Shown one piece after another: positions 1 to 9,589 of a stretch of 64,000 nucleotides of DNA. The translations under genes and the position numbers were made by a program. The stretch's first letter is position 1; each line of letters starts with the position of its first letter. Origin of the DNA: Corynebacterium provencense (lineage in GTDB: Bacteria > Actinomycetota > Actinomycetes > Mycobacteriales > Mycobacteriaceae); the NCBI GenBank assembly GCA_900049755.1, contig LT160593.1, positions 817,259-881,258 of the forward strand, read 5' to 3'. The notes beneath the pieces are model-generated. The model saw nothing but the letters and a program-made list of their open reading frames with translations, was not told the DNA's origin and ran no database searches.

Positions 1-9
1 CCTGGTCTC

Positions 10-1110
10 TTGTCCACACCTAGTGCCGACTGCGCGGGTGCTCCCGGCGTCCCCGGTGCTCCGGCAACCCCCGGTGCCCCTGCCGCAGGCAGAGGGACCG
101 CGCCGGCTGCCGCGAAACCTCAGCCCAAGGCCAAGCCGAAGAAAAAGGAACCGCTGACGATCGCCGGTGTGGAGGTCGGGGACCTCCTCGCGGGTGCCGG
201 TGCCGCAGTCACGGGAGCTTTCGCCTCCCTGAGAAAGCTCGGGAAGAAAGGTGCGATAATTTTCGCAGCAGCCGTCGTGGCCGCTGTCGTCATCGTCGTC
301 ATCTGCAGGCTCATCACCAACATCGACGCAGTGAAGAGCTGGATGCAGCAGTACCCGGGAGAGTATGAGCCGGCCGTCACCCCCGACGAAGGGTTCCCGA
401 TCTGGGCACGGTGGCAGCACTACCTCAACTTCTTCTTCATGGCACTCATCCTCCAGTCCGGACTCCGGGTCCGCCACCAGCAGAAACCGCCGGCCGTGTG
501 GCAGCCGCGCAAGGGCGGCAAGAAGATCAGCATCAACCTGTGGCTGCACACGTCTCTGGACATCTTCTGGATGCTCAACGGTCTGATTTTCGTCATCCTG
601 CTGTTCGCAACCGGTCACTGGGCCCGCATCGTCCCGACGAGCTGGGAAGTGTTCCCCAACGCGATCTCCGCAGGTCTCCAGTACGCCTCGTTCCAGTGGC
701 CTCCGGAGAACGGGTGGGTCAACTTCAACTCCATCCAGCAGATCATGTACTTCCTGGTGATCTTCGTCGCCGCGCCGCTGGCGATCATCTCAGGACTGCG
801 GATGAGTGAATGGTGGCCGAAGGACGCCAAGACGCTGAACAAGATCTACCCGGCCCCGGTGGCCCGGAAGATCCACTTCCCGACCATGCTCTTCTTCGTC
901 CTGTTCGTGATCATCCACGTGTTCCTGGTCTTCACCACCGGGATGACCCACAACCTCAACCACATGTTCGCCGGCAACCAGTCCGGAAACCTCGGAGGCT
1001 TCCTCTGGTTCGTCCTCGGACTCGCCGTCGTCATCGCGGCACTGGTCGCAGCCCGACCGTTGGTGATCCAGCCGATCGCCGGCAAGTTCGGCCAGGTCAG
1101 CGCCCGCTAG
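10..1110 (+). CDS. cytochrome b-type membrane protein (cytochrome b561/b6-like domain)
   Basis: Probable di-heme cytochrome b subunit that passes electrons between the quinone pool and a partner oxidoreductase in the plasma membrane. The first ~75 residues are an Ala/Pro/Gly- and Lys-rich cytoplasmic tail. About six hydrophobic segments follow, near residues 78-100, 137-155, 180-203, 242-265, 295-318 and 335-352. Histidines in or beside them (HYLN, LWLHTS, KIHFPT, IIHVF) are plausible heme ligands. The fold resembles the gamma subunit of formate dehydrogenases, but no partner subunit is visible. A TTG at position 10 is the first possible start in view; the frame is open to the window edge, so the true start may lie upstream. 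Confidence 0.7.
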   Translation: MSTPSADCAGAPGVPGAPATPGAPAAGRGTAPAAAKPQPKAKPKKKEPLTIAGVEVGDLLAGAGAAVTGAFASLRKLGKKGAIIFAAAVVAAVVIVVICRLITNIDAVKSWMQQYPGEYEPAVTPDEGFPIWARWQHYLNFFFMALILQSGLRVRHQQKPPAVWQPRKGGKKISINLWLHTSLDIFWMLNGLIFVILLFATGHWARIVPTSWEVFPNAISAGLQYASFQWPPENGWVNFNSIQQIMYFLVIFVAAPLAIISGLRMSEWWPKDAKTLNKIYPAPVARKIHFPTMLFFVLFVIIHVFLVFTTGMTHNLNHMFAGNQSGNLGGFLWFVLGLAVVIAALVAARPLVIQPIAGKFGQVSAR

Positions 1111-1175
1111 AAACCCCCGGCGCCGGCCGAACCCCCGCCTCCGGTGTCACCCGGGGCCGTCACCCGGAGGCCGTG

Positions 1176-2243
1176 TCACGGCAGCCGGTACGTCCACTCC
1201 GGGGTCGAGAATTTCACGTCACACCGCTCACGCGCGACCTGCAGGTCGCGTTCGGTGATCTCACCTTCGCTGGCGCCGTACTTCTCCTTGAAGGTGTCGT
1301 GGAACACCCGGAGGATCTCTTCACGGGGCAGCTGAGTCTGTGAACGCATCGGGTCGACCCTCTTCACCGCCGACCGGGTGCCCTTGTCCTTCATCTTCTC
1401 CTTGCCGATCCGGATGACCTCCAGCATCTTCTCGGCGTCGATGTCGTAGGACATGGTCACGTGGTGGACCATCCACCCGTTCGAGAACCGCTTCTGGGCG
1501 GCGCCACCGATCTTTCCCTCGTCGGAGGAAATGTCATTGAGGGGTACGTAGTGGGCGTTGATTCCCACCTTCTTCAACGCCTCCATCGTCCACTCGTCGA
1601 GGAACGGGTAGGACTGTGCGAAACTCAGCCCGTCCACGAGAGCCTGCGGCACGACCAGGGAATATGTGACACAGTTACCCGGCTCCATGAACATCGCCCC
1701 ACCACCGGTGACCCTCCGGGACACCGTGATGCCGTACCTGTCCACACCCTCCTGGTTGATCTCGTTCGCATAGGACTGGAAGGACCCGATGACGACCTGG
1801 GGGGCGTTCCACTCCCACAACCGCATGAACGGCTTACGCCGTCCGGCGGCCACCTCCTCGGTGAGGGTCTCGTCCATCGCCACGTTGAGCATGGGGTCGA
1901 CAGCGGGGCCGTAGATCACGTCGAAATCGATGTCGTCCCAGCCCACGGCATGGCCGAGAGCACGACGTACCGCTATGCCCACACCCTCGGCGGTGATGCC
2001 GAAGAGCACGTCACTGCGCAGCAGGGAATCGGACACACGCTCGGCGTACCCCTCCGCGGTGAGGTCAGCGGGAGCCTCCTCGAGTGCCGAGGTGATGCGG
2101 ACAAGCACTTCATCCGGTTCCAGGAAGAAGTCGCCCGCGATACGGACGCCCGTCAGAACCCCCGGTGAACTCTCGGAGGCCCTGGTCACCTCCAGATCGA
2201 CGACAATGAGTTTCCCCCCGGGGACCTTGTATTCTCCGTGCAC
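1176..2243 (-). CDS. lplA: lipoate-protein ligase with fused N-terminal accessory domain
   Basis: Ligase of the biotin/lipoate A/B family, which adenylates lipoate and transfers it to a lysine on lipoyl-domain proteins such as 2-oxoacid dehydrogenase E2 and GcvH. Residues ~1-110 carry the KVPGGKLI signature of the small LplB/C-terminal accessory domain, here placed at the N terminus. The catalytic domain follows with RRVTGGGAMFM, NCVTYS and the lysine motif GKIGGAAQKR. Start is GTG at 2243, preceded by a GAAAGG-type ribosome site. It converges on the cytochrome b gene; the 65-bp gap holds GC-rich repeats. The window also holds lpd, whose partner complexes need lipoylation. Scavenging rather than octanoyl transfer is inferred from the family. 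Confidence 0.85.
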   Translation of the reverse strand: MHGEYKVPGGKLIVVDLEVTRASESSPGVLTGVRIAGDFFLEPDEVLVRITSALEEAPADLTAEGYAERVSDSLLRSDVLFGITAEGVGIAVRRALGHAVGWDDIDFDVIYGPAVDPMLNVAMDETLTEEVAAGRRKPFMRLWEWNAPQVVIGSFQSYANEINQEGVDRYGITVSRRVTGGGAMFMEPGNCVTYSLVVPQALVDGLSFAQSYPFLDEWTMEALKKVGINAHYVPLNDISSDEGKIGGAAQKRFSNGWMVHHVTMSYDIDAEKMLEVIRIGKEKMKDKGTRSAVKRVDPMRSQTQLPREEILRVFHDTFKEKYGASEGEITERDLQVARERCDVKFSTPEWTYRLP

Positions 2244-2329
2244 GTCAGGCTGCCTTTCTCAGGTTTCTCGGGGCCCCGGTTCACTTTGGGTACCCTCACC
2301 GGAACAAGTGTACGCACCGGGCGGACACC

Positions 2330-4528
2330 CTAGCCCCGCACAGCGAGGGCGAAAGGCAGGACCGCTCTCGCCCCCGCCCGTCGCAGCTCCCGCCCCGCCA
2401 TTGTCACCGCCCACCGGGACCCGATCTCCGAGTCGACGAGCAGCACCACCCGTCCCCGGACCGCGGCGGCGGTCTCCGCAGGAACCTCGAATGCACCGTA
2501 GAGGTTGCGCACCCGGTAGGCACTGTTGACATCCGGTGTCCCCGGATCCCGGGTGAACCTCAGTTGGCCTGCGTCGACCATCCTGCCCAGCCGCGCCAGA
2601 CCGGAGGCGGTGTCCGCCACGGTGACCGGACGGGTCGTGGAGGGCATCGCCACGACAGCCTCAGGGCGTTCCTGCCACCTCCACCCGCTCAGAACCCTGA
2701 CACACCAGTCTGCGATGTTCCCCGGGACCGGACCGTCGGCGTGGCCCTCGGCCAGGAACTCCCGCAGCACCTGCCCGGCCCCCAGGTCGGTGAGGCGGGC
2801 CACGGTCATCCCCGCCGCGACCTGCTCATCGGCAGGGACAACCCCTTTGAGCGGGACGCCCACCTTCTCCATTCCGCCGGGCCACCGGGTACGTGGCTCG
2901 ACCGGGACGCCGAGAGTGGACAGCACCTTGCGTGCCCCGGACTCGGCGTCCTCGCTGACCGTGGCGTCCCACCACACCCCGGCGCAGACGTCGCAGCGTC
3001 CGCAGTCGTGGGCGGTCGGATCGTCGAGTGCTTCGGCGAGGAACCGCATCCGGCACATTGTCCCGGCTTCGTACCGGAGCATCGCCTCAGCCTCCCTGCG
3101 ACGTGCCTCGGCGACCGCCTCATAGCGTGGCGCGTCATAGGTCCAGGGTCGTCCGGTGGTGACGAAACCGGAACCCGCCCGCTCCACCGCCCCGTCGACC
3201 TGCAGTGTCTTGAGCAGCAGGTTCAGTCGTGTCCTCCTGATCCCGACCAACGGTTCCAGTGCGGGAACCGACAACGGCGACGCAGATTCGGACAGGGCGG
3301 CCAGCACGGCGAGGGCGTCCTCTTCCCCGGGCATCGACGCGGTGGCGAAGTACTCCCAGATCTCCGGGTCGTCATCCCCGGGCAGCAGCAGAACATCGGC
3401 GGAGTCGGTGGCACGCCCTGCACGTCCGACCTGCTGGTAGTAGGCCACCGCGGAGGAAGGTGCCCCGAGGTGCACGACAAACCCCAGGTCGGGTTTGTCG
3501 AACCCCATCCCCAGGGCGCTTGTCGCCACAAGGGCCCTGATCCGGTTGTCCCGGAGGGCCTCCTCCAGGCTGGCACGGTCCTCGGCGTCCGTCCGGCCCG
3601 TGTACGGGGCGACGTCATGGCCGGCGTCGCGCAGTGCGCGGGCTGTGTCCTCCGCCGCGGAGACGGTGAGACAGTAGATGATCCCCGACCCGGTGAAGTC
3701 GTTGAGATGACTGATCAGCCAGCCGACACGGTGACCGGAGGACGCCACGGGTGCGACCCCCAGGCGCAGTGAGTCTCGCGACAGCGGACCCCTGATCACC
3801 ATGGTTTCGCTGCCCAGCTGGGCGGAGACATCCTCCACGACCCGGCTGTTCGCCGTGGCGGTGGTCGCGAGCACCGGTAGGTCCTCCGGCAGGGACTCCA
3901 GCAGCGAACCGATACGCCGGTAGTCCGGGCGGAAGTCGTGGCCCCAGTCGGAGATGCAGTGCGCCTCGTCGACCACGATCATCCCCACCCCCGGCGACGC
4001 CGGACCGTCCTGCAGAGAACCGTCGTGCTGAGAACCGTCGTGCTGAGAACCGTCCAGGAGCGGGTCGAGGACGCGGTCGCGGAACCGGGGGTTCGTCAGA
4101 CGTTCCGGGGAGATCAGCAGCACATCCAGCCGACCGGAACGAAGATCCCCGACAACCTCGTCCCACTCGGTGACATTGGAGGAGTTGACCGTGGCTGCCT
4201 TGACCCCGGCGCGCCGGGCCGCGGCAACCTGGTCCCGCATCAGGGCGAGCAGCGGGGAGATGATGAGGGTGGGACCTGCGCCCCGCTCACGCAGCAGCCG
4301 GGCAGCGACGAAGTACACCGCGGACTTTCCCCACCCGGTGCGTTGGACGACGAGGACGCGACGGTGCCCGGTGACGAGGGCGTCCACGGCCTCGAACTGC
4401 CCCTGCCTGAACTGTGCGTCGGGGCGTCCGGTGAGTTCCCCGAGGATCCTCGTCGCGTGGGGCAGAAGGTCGGGGTGAAGGTCACCGTCCCGGCGTTCCG
4501 GTTCCGGAGATGCTGCGGGAGGGGTCAT
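2330..4528 (-). CDS. recQ: RecQ-family ATP-dependent DNA helicase
   Basis: 3'-5' DNA helicase of about 732 residues for replication-fork repair and recombination. Visible motifs in order: Q-motif FRQGQFEAV, a Walker A variant RTGWGKS (RecQ enzymes usually have TGGGKS), DEAH box VVDEAHCISDWGHDFRP, TATAN, and helicase C motifs GRAGR and GMGFDKPDL. A cysteine cluster (CRMRF...CGRCDVC) forms the usual zinc-binding part. The C-terminal ~200 residues lack a clear HRDC domain and end in a phosphoribosyltransferase-like stretch (VVLLVDSEIGSRWAV). ATG at 4528 has AAGG six bases upstream; a TTG two codons earlier is the alternative. A 15-bp in-frame tandem repeat (4015-4054) encodes repeated GSQHD between helicase motifs. 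Confidence 0.88.
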   Translation of the reverse strand: MTPPAASPEPERRDGDLHPDLLPHATRILGELTGRPDAQFRQGQFEAVDALVTGHRRVLVVQRTGWGKSAVYFVAARLLRERGAGPTLIISPLLALMRDQVAAARRAGVKAATVNSSNVTEWDEVVGDLRSGRLDVLLISPERLTNPRFRDRVLDPLLDGSQHDGSQHDGSLQDGPASPGVGMIVVDEAHCISDWGHDFRPDYRRIGSLLESLPEDLPVLATTATANSRVVEDVSAQLGSETMVIRGPLSRDSLRLGVAPVASSGHRVGWLISHLNDFTGSGIIYCLTVSAAEDTARALRDAGHDVAPYTGRTDAEDRASLEEALRDNRIRALVATSALGMGFDKPDLGFVVHLGAPSSAVAYYQQVGRAGRATDSADVLLLPGDDDPEIWEYFATASMPGEEDALAVLAALSESASPLSVPALEPLVGIRRTRLNLLLKTLQVDGAVERAGSGFVTTGRPWTYDAPRYEAVAEARRREAEAMLRYEAGTMCRMRFLAEALDDPTAHDCGRCDVCAGVWWDATVSEDAESGARKVLSTLGVPVEPRTRWPGGMEKVGVPLKGVVPADEQVAAGMTVARLTDLGAGQVLREFLAEGHADGPVPGNIADWCVRVLSGWRWQERPEAVVAMPSTTRPVTVADTASGLARLGRMVDAGQLRFTRDPGTPDVNSAYRVRNLYGAFEVPAETAAAVRGRVVLLVDSEIGSRWAVTMAGRELRRAGARAVLPFALAVRG
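4015..4054. repeat. 15-bp in-frame tandem repeat inside recQ
   Basis: Two perfect copies of the unit GAGAACCGTCGTGCT (4015-4029, 4030-4044) plus a partial third. On the coding strand it gives repeated Gly-Ser-Gln-His-Asp in a surface loop, so the frame is kept. Confidence 0.85.
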
Positions 4529-4676
4529 CGGCAACCTTGTCTGGGAGGATCGGGTCAGGGAGACGGGTCTGGTCCGGCGGACAGTGCCTGGTCCGAGCCG
4601 TCGACCACCAGGGTACCGGTACCACCTGCCGGCTCTGACCTGTCCGCCGGCCCCACCGCCTCGCCGCCCCCTCAGG

Positions 4677-4883
4677 CTTGTCTCTTATACACTTCTAGAG
4701 GTGTATAAGAGACTGGGATGCAGCAGGACCCGGGAGAGTATGAGCAGGCCGTCATCGCCGACGAAGGGTCCTCGTACTTTGCTCGGTGGAAGCACTACCT
4801 CATCTTCTTCTCTATGGCACTGGGAGTCCCTCGCCGTCTAGGGGGCTGTCTCTTATACACTTCAGGAGGTGTATAAGAGACAG
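4677..4883. other. probable library/assembly artefact: Tn5 mosaic ends around a degraded copy of the cytochrome b gene
   Basis: Two back-to-back pairs of near-perfect synthetic Tn5 mosaic ends (CTGTCTCTTATACAC and its complement GTGTATAAGAGACAG) lie at 4679-4713 and 4846-4883. Between them about 115 bp match positions ~340-452 of the first gene at roughly 80-85%, on the same strand. The 19-bp mosaic end is an engineered hybrid used in Nextera tagmentation and does not occur naturally. TCAGGC occurs on both sides, compatible with an imperfect 9-bp tagmentation duplication. Joining the flanks gives a smooth GC-rich intergenic sequence. I infer a mis-assembled low-quality read tail, not a real insertion. 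Confidence 0.85.
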
Positions 4884-4996
4884 TTCAGGCCCCGCCCGCC
4901 GGCGTCTACGGGGGCGGGGCCGGCAGTGCAGGGGCTACAGTGCAGGGGACAGGGCCGTGGTCAGGCAGGGACAGACCGTGAGTGAGGTGGAGGACA

Positions 4997-6211
4997 GTGC
5001 AGGACTCGGGAACGGAACTCCGGGACATCTGTGTCGTCGGCGCAGGTGTTCTCGGACTCTGCGCGGCACGGGAACTGGCGGTACGCGGACACCAGGTGAC
5101 CCTCCTGGACGCCGAGGCCCCGTTCGCCGGGGCCAGTCACCGGTCCTTCGCCTGGATCAACGCCAACAACAAGCCCCCGCACGCCTACCACCGCCTCAAC
5201 GTGGAGGGCATGGCCGAGCACGACCGCCTGCAGAAGGAGCTCCACGGAACCTGGTTCCACCGTTCCGGGGCGGTCCTCGCAGCCACGGAAGGCAGCCCCG
5301 GCCAGCGCGCCGACCTGCTCGGAAACCGTCTGGACCGGTTGCGCCGGGAACAGTACCCGGTGGAACCGGTGACCCTCGCCGACCTTGAGGACCTGGAGCC
5401 GGTCGTGCGCTGGCGCGATTTTCTACCCGAAGGCACCACCGCCCTCTACTTCCCCGGCGAAGGCTACCTGGACGCCGACCTCTTCGCCGCAGGGCTGCTC
5501 AATGACCTTGCCTCGCACGGGGTGACCGTCCAGCAGGGACGGGTCACCCACATTGATTCCACCCGGGACAACGCCAGGGTCATCCTCGACGACGGCACCG
5601 CACTGACCCCGGACGCGGTCGTGGTGGCGGCAGGTGCAGCTTCCCGGGGGTTCGGCCTGCCTGTCGCCGACCTCTCCGTCCCGGGAGAGAGGACCCACAG
5701 CTTCCTCGGCCTGACGGTGCCCACCGACGTTCCTCTGGGACGGGTGGTCATCAGCGACCGTGTCAATGTCCGCCCCCGGCATGACGGCCGGTTGTGGGTC
5801 CAGCTTCCCCCGGTGGAACACCGTGTCGCCGAGGCGTCGGACCCTGCCGCACTGCCGGCACTGCTCGACGAGATCCGTCACCTCATGGAGATCGAACTCG
5901 CCACGGTCTTCGGTACAGCCGTGCCGGTCGCCCGTGTGGAACTGTCGGCGCGCAGTCTGCCAGAGGACGGGCTTCCCCTGGTCGGGTTCACCGACCCCCA
6001 CCGTCGCATTTACGCGCTTGTCAGCCACTCGGGGATGACACTGTCCGCACTGCTGGGGCGCCTGGTCGCCGAAGAGGTCGCCGGAGAGCCCGGGGGCCGG
6101 GGTGCACAAGGGGACCGTGAGACTGCCGGGGACCTGCTCGGACCCTTCCGTCCCGGCCGTCCGGGAGGTGCGGACCCGGCACCGGCCACCCCCTTCATTG
6201 GGCGGCAGTAG
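4997..6211 (+). CDS. FAD-dependent amino-acid oxidase/dehydrogenase (DAO family)
   Basis: FAD-binding oxidoreductase of the D-amino-acid oxidase/glycine oxidase superfamily, about 404 residues. The N terminus shows the dinucleotide motif VVGAGVLGLCAARELAVRG followed by the acidic residue of LLDAE, then SHRSFAWINANN. A C-terminal FAD-contact region reads LPLVGF...YALVSHSGMTLSALLG. The start chosen is GTG at 4997 because GGAGG lies just upstream; a GTG at 4982 is in frame but has no such site. Substrate cannot be told from sequence; amino acids or sarcosine-like amines are usual for the family. The alcohol dehydrogenase gene follows 21 bp downstream, suggesting one transcript. Confidence 0.8.
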   Translation: MQDSGTELRDICVVGAGVLGLCAARELAVRGHQVTLLDAEAPFAGASHRSFAWINANNKPPHAYHRLNVEGMAEHDRLQKELHGTWFHRSGAVLAATEGSPGQRADLLGNRLDRLRREQYPVEPVTLADLEDLEPVVRWRDFLPEGTTALYFPGEGYLDADLFAAGLLNDLASHGVTVQQGRVTHIDSTRDNARVILDDGTALTPDAVVVAAGAASRGFGLPVADLSVPGERTHSFLGLTVPTDVPLGRVVISDRVNVRPRHDGRLWVQLPPVEHRVAEASDPAALPALLDEIRHLMEIELATVFGTAVPVARVELSARSLPEDGLPLVGFTDPHRRIYALVSHSGMTLSALLGRLVAEEVAGEPGGRGAQGDRETAGDLLGPFRPGRPGGADPAPATPFIGRQ

Positions 6212-6232
6212 ACCGCCGGGTGCCCCCGGGGC

Positions 6233-7393
6233 GTGACGGACGCACTACGGGACACCACAATGGGACACATGGACACCACACCAGTCACCACCCCGGCGCC
6301 CGGGGCGTCCCCGGTACCACGCACGATGCGGGCCTGGCAGGTCACAACCCCGGGCCCCGTCGACGGCCCCGACGCACCCCTGGAACTCGTCGACAGGCCT
6401 GTACCGGATCCCGGCCCCGGTGAACTGCTCGTCCGGGTGCACACCTGCGGGGTGTGCCGGACCGACCTCCACGTCACCGAAGGCGACCTGGACGTCCACC
6501 GCCCGCACGTCACCCCGGGCCACGAGATCGTCGGCGATGTCGTCGCACTGGGAGCCGGGGTGGACAGTTCGTGGGCGGGTGCGCGGGTCGGCGCCGCCTG
6601 GCTGAGGTCGACCTGCGGTACCTGCCGGTGGTGCACCTCCGGCCGGGAGAACCTCTGCCCGTACTCGACCTACACGGGGTGGGACGCCGACGGCGGCTAC
6701 GCCGGATACATGACCGTGGACGCCAGATTCGCCTACCTGCTCCCCGCCACCGACGACGGCGGCGAGGGCAGCGAGGCCGGTGGCCCGGGCAGGGCCGGCG
6801 ACGTCGCCATGTCCCCGATGCTGTGCGCGGGAATCATCGGATACCACGCCCTGCAGCGCGCCGGGTTGCCCGCGTCCACACCGGAGCACCCGGCCCGCCT
6901 GGGCCTCTACGGTTTCGGAGGCTCGGCGCACCTGTGCGCCCAGGTGGCCCTGGCCCAGGGTGCGCGGGTCCACGTCCTGACCCGGGACGCTGACGCGCAG
7001 AACCTGGCACTGTCCCTGGGGTGCGCCTCGGCGTCCGGGGCGTACGACATGCCCCCGGAACCGTTGGACGCCGCGATCCTGTTCGCACCTGTCGGAGACA
7101 TCGTCCCGGTCGCCATGCGGGCACTCGACAGGGGAGGGGTGCTGTCCATCGCGGGGATCCACCTGTCAGACACCCCACCGCTGAACTACGAGAACGAACT
7201 GTTCTACGAGAAGGAGATCCGGTCGGTCACCTCGAACACCCGGGCCCAGGGACGAGAGTTCCTCGACCTCGTCGACCGGTACCATGTGCGCGCCACGACC
7301 CACGAGTACCCGATGAGCAGGGCCCTTGACGCCCTCCGTGACCTGAAGGCCGGGCGTTTCGACGGGGCGGCGGTGCTCGTCAATGACTTCTGA
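6233..7393 (+). CDS. zinc-dependent alcohol dehydrogenase (MDR family)
   Basis: Medium-chain NAD(P)-dependent alcohol dehydrogenase, about 386 residues. The catalytic-zinc region is [14 protein letters not shown] followed by TPGHE. The structural-zinc loop is [15 protein letters not shown], and the nucleotide-binding region is [13 protein letters not shown]. It resembles the AdhP/AdhA type that oxidises short-chain alcohols or reduces aldehydes. GTG at 6233 is the earliest start; ATG at 6260 or 6269 is possible since the conserved part begins only near residue 26 (MRAWQV). Its 3' end overlaps the CHY zinc-finger gene by 11 bp, so the two are probably translationally coupled. Confidence 0.85.
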   Translation: MTDALRDTTMGHMDTTPVTTPAPGASPVPRTMRAWQVTTPGPVDGPDAPLELVDRPVPDPGPGELLVRVHTCGVCRTDLHVTEGDLDVHRPHVTPGHEIVGDVVALGAGVDSSWAGARVGAAWLRSTCGTCRWCTSGRENLCPYSTYTGWDADGGYAGYMTVDARFAYLLPATDDGGEGSEAGGPGRAGDVAMSPMLCAGIIGYHALQRAGLPASTPEHPARLGLYGFGGSAHLCAQVALAQGARVHVLTRDADAQNLALSLGCASASGAYDMPPEPLDAAILFAPVGDIVPVAMRALDRGGVLSIAGIHLSDTPPLNYENELFYEKEIRSVTSNTRAQGREFLDLVDRYHVRATTHEYPMSRALDALRDLKAGRFDGAAVLVNDF

Positions 7394-7760
7394 ACCGTCA
7401 GGGGACGCCGCAACGCTGGTCGGGGGCGTCGGCTGCGCCCACTGGCATTCAGCGCGGGACGTCGTCGCGGTGCGGTTCCGCTGCTGCGGGCACACCTACC
7501 CCTGCCTGCTCTGCCACGCGGAGGCAGAAGACCATCCGGTGACGCCGTGGCCCACCGCCACCGACGTGCAGCGCCGGGAGTCCGCGGTGCTCTGCCGCTC
7601 CTGCGGAACCTGGCTGACGGTGGGGGAGTACCTCGCCGTCTACGGGGTGGACCACGGGGCCGGGGCAGGTCACGACGGGAGACCACCGGCCTGCCCGGGG
7701 TGTGGCGCCGCGTTCAACCCGGGCTGTGCACTGCACACGGGAATCTACTTCGACGTCTGA
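7383..7760 (+). CDS. CHY zinc-finger protein
   Basis: 125-residue protein of the CHY zinc-finger family. Pairs of metal ligands are visible: [24 protein letters not shown] and [12 protein letters not shown] followed by H. Such proteins bind several zinc ions; eukaryotic relatives assist mitochondrial protein import and copper/zinc handling, while the bacterial role is unknown. It overlaps the upstream zinc alcohol dehydrogenase by 11 bp, so a role in zinc supply or folding of that enzyme is possible but only inferred. A strong terminator follows 65 bp downstream. Confidence 0.8.
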   Translation: MTSEPSGDAATLVGGVGCAHWHSARDVVAVRFRCCGHTYPCLLCHAEAEDHPVTPWPTATDVQRRESAVLCRSCGTWLTVGEYLAVYGVDHGAGAGHDGRPPACPGCGAAFNPGCALHTGIYFDV

Positions 7761-7825
7761 ACCGGAGTGCGCAGCTCCGGTGACCGGATGACCAGGCTGC
7801 CCCGGTGCTGTGGCGCGTGCGTCGA

Positions 7826-7865
7826 AAGACCCCCGGACCTTCGCGGAGAAGGAGCCGGGGGTCTT
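7826..7865 (+). terminator. Rho-independent-type terminator
   Basis: Perfect 11-bp stem AAGACCCCCGG / CCGGGGGTCTT around an 18-nt loop, ending in TTCCT. It closes the FAD oxidoreductase - ADH - CHY gene set. From here to ~8130 I see no supported gene. Confidence 0.8.
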
Positions 7866-8127
7866 CCTGTCGGGGGGTGTAGCGCGTTCGGCGATGTTTC
7901 CCCGAAGGAGAATACGCTGGTCATGCGCCTGAACCGTGGAGTCTACCGGGTCTGCAACCGGCCCCGGAACACCGCTCCGATGGACCATCAGGGCCCTGTT
8001 ATGACCTGACTTGGTTCAATTTAGTGCCCACATCGCTCGGTAGCCGACCTGATTTTGGTCATCAGTTCGGATAGTTCCGGCGGCAACGGCACAGCAGCCA
8101 CCGCCTCGTGCCCGCCCACATTGGGTT

Positions 8128-9588
8128 GTGTCCTCTAGCGTGGTGCTTCTGTAACTGCCGGTGACCGCGTCGTCCACGACGACGGCGACCACCGCAGGTA
8201 CCTTTCGAATCAACTCTCACATCTCCTCGAAAGGCACAACCCACGATGGTCACCAGCCCCCATGATATCGACCCGTCGACCTACCTCGACGACCTGCTGA
8301 CCGAAGCCTCCCCTGACCTGATGCGCCAGATGCGCCCGTAGCTTCATCAACCAGATCCTGTCCACCCAAGCCGACCAGGTCTGCGGTGCCGACTACGCCA
8401 CCACCTCAGAGTCACGTACCAACACCCGCAACGGCTATCGTCACCGCGATCTGGACACCCGTGTGGGCACCGTCGACGTCGCCGTTCCCAATCTCCGCTC
8501 CGGCTCGTTCTTCCCCGACTGGCTGCTGGAACGCCGAAGCCGCGCCGAACGAGCCTTAAGCACCGTTATCGCGACCTTCTACCTGAAAAGGCATGTCCAC
8601 CCGCAGGATGAACGACCCGGTCACCAGCCTGGAGATCACCAACCTGTCGAGATCGCAGGTGTCCGACATGGCAAAAGATCTGGACTCCATGGTCGAGGAC
8701 TTCCGTCACCGCCCACTGGACGGCGGGCCGTACCTGTACGTGTCGGCCGACGCGCTGACGATGAAAGTCCGCGAAGGCGGACGGGTCGTCAAGACTTCGG
8801 TCCTGCTGGCGACCGGGGTCAATGCCGAAGGCTACCGCGAACTGCTCGGCATGCAGGTCGCCACCAGTGAGTCCGTGGCCTCCTGGACCGGGTTCTTCCG
8901 TGACCTGAAAGCCCGCGGGCTGGATCAGGTGTACCTGGTCACCAGTGACGCGCATCTGGGCATCCAGCACGCGATCGGTAAGGTGCTGCCGAATGCGTCG
9001 TGGCAGCGGTGCCGGACACACTTCGCCAAGAACCTGTCCGGCTTGGTGGCTAAGTCGCAGTGGCCGACATTGTCGGCGATGTTCCACACCATCTTCCAAC
9101 AGTCCGATGCCGAGGCAGTGTGGTCCCAGGTCCGGGAGGTCGTCGGTTTCTGCCAGGGCAAGTTCCCGCATGTCGCCGACTACCTGGAGGAAGCAATCGA
9201 CGAGCTGCTGGCGTTCACCAGCGTGCCGAAAGCGGTGTGGACCAAGGTGTGGTCCAACAATCCGACTGAGCGGCTGAACCGGGAGATTCGCCGGCGTACC
9301 GATGTCGTCGGGATCTTTCCCAACCGGGATGCCGTGGTGCGTCTGGTCGGGGCCGTGCTGGCCGAGCAGCATGATGATTGGATCGAGGCAGAAGCGGTAC
9401 ATGTCGCTGACGAGCCTGGAGCAGACCCGGACGATGATGACCGCCAACGTCATCGATGTCGACGGCGACGAGTCAGCCCGGGAGGCGGCGTGATCCGTCG
9501 TCAACACCGAGCCCGTGATGGCCCCTGACCCGGTGTCACCAGCCCTGTTTTATCGAAAGGCAGGCACACCACTTCCCCGGACTTGACC
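8128..9588 (+). mobile_element. degenerate IS256-family insertion sequence
   Basis: Boundaries are approximate. The right edge is placed at ~9588 because a truncated serine hydrolase resumes in frame directly after it. The right end (CACCACTTCCCCGGACTT) and a left candidate near 8135-8152 (GTCCTCTAGCGTGGTG) agree at only about 10 of 16 positions as inverted repeats, so the left edge is weak. The single transposase gene is frame-broken. No clear target duplication is visible. Confidence 0.6.
8246..9493 (+). pseudogene. IS256 (mutator)-family transposase, frameshifted
   Basis: DDE transposase of the IS256/mutator type, broken into four reading frames. The first 31 residues (from ATG 8246, RBS GAAAGG) stop at a TAG at 8339. 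A second frame gives FINQILSTQADQVCGADY and NTRNGYRHRDLDTRVGTVDV, typical of the family N terminus. The third frame (8593-~9390) holds the catalytic core with VSADALTMKV, SDAHLGIQHAI, CRTHFAKNL and NPTERLNREIRRR. A last shift near 9388 puts the tail in another frame, ending at 9493. The element is unlikely to move on its own. Confidence 0.88.
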
Positions 9589-9589
9589 C

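Noticed and set aside
4679..4883. A small natural transposon or MITE with Tn5-like ends
   Set aside because: The ends match the synthetic mosaic end rather than natural Tn5 IS50 ends, occur in back-to-back pairs and enclose a degraded piece of a nearby gene. A library artefact explains this better.
8016..8213. 65-codon minus-strand frame left of the IS256 element
   Set aside because: No domain, no ribosome site and overlap with the presumed left IS end.
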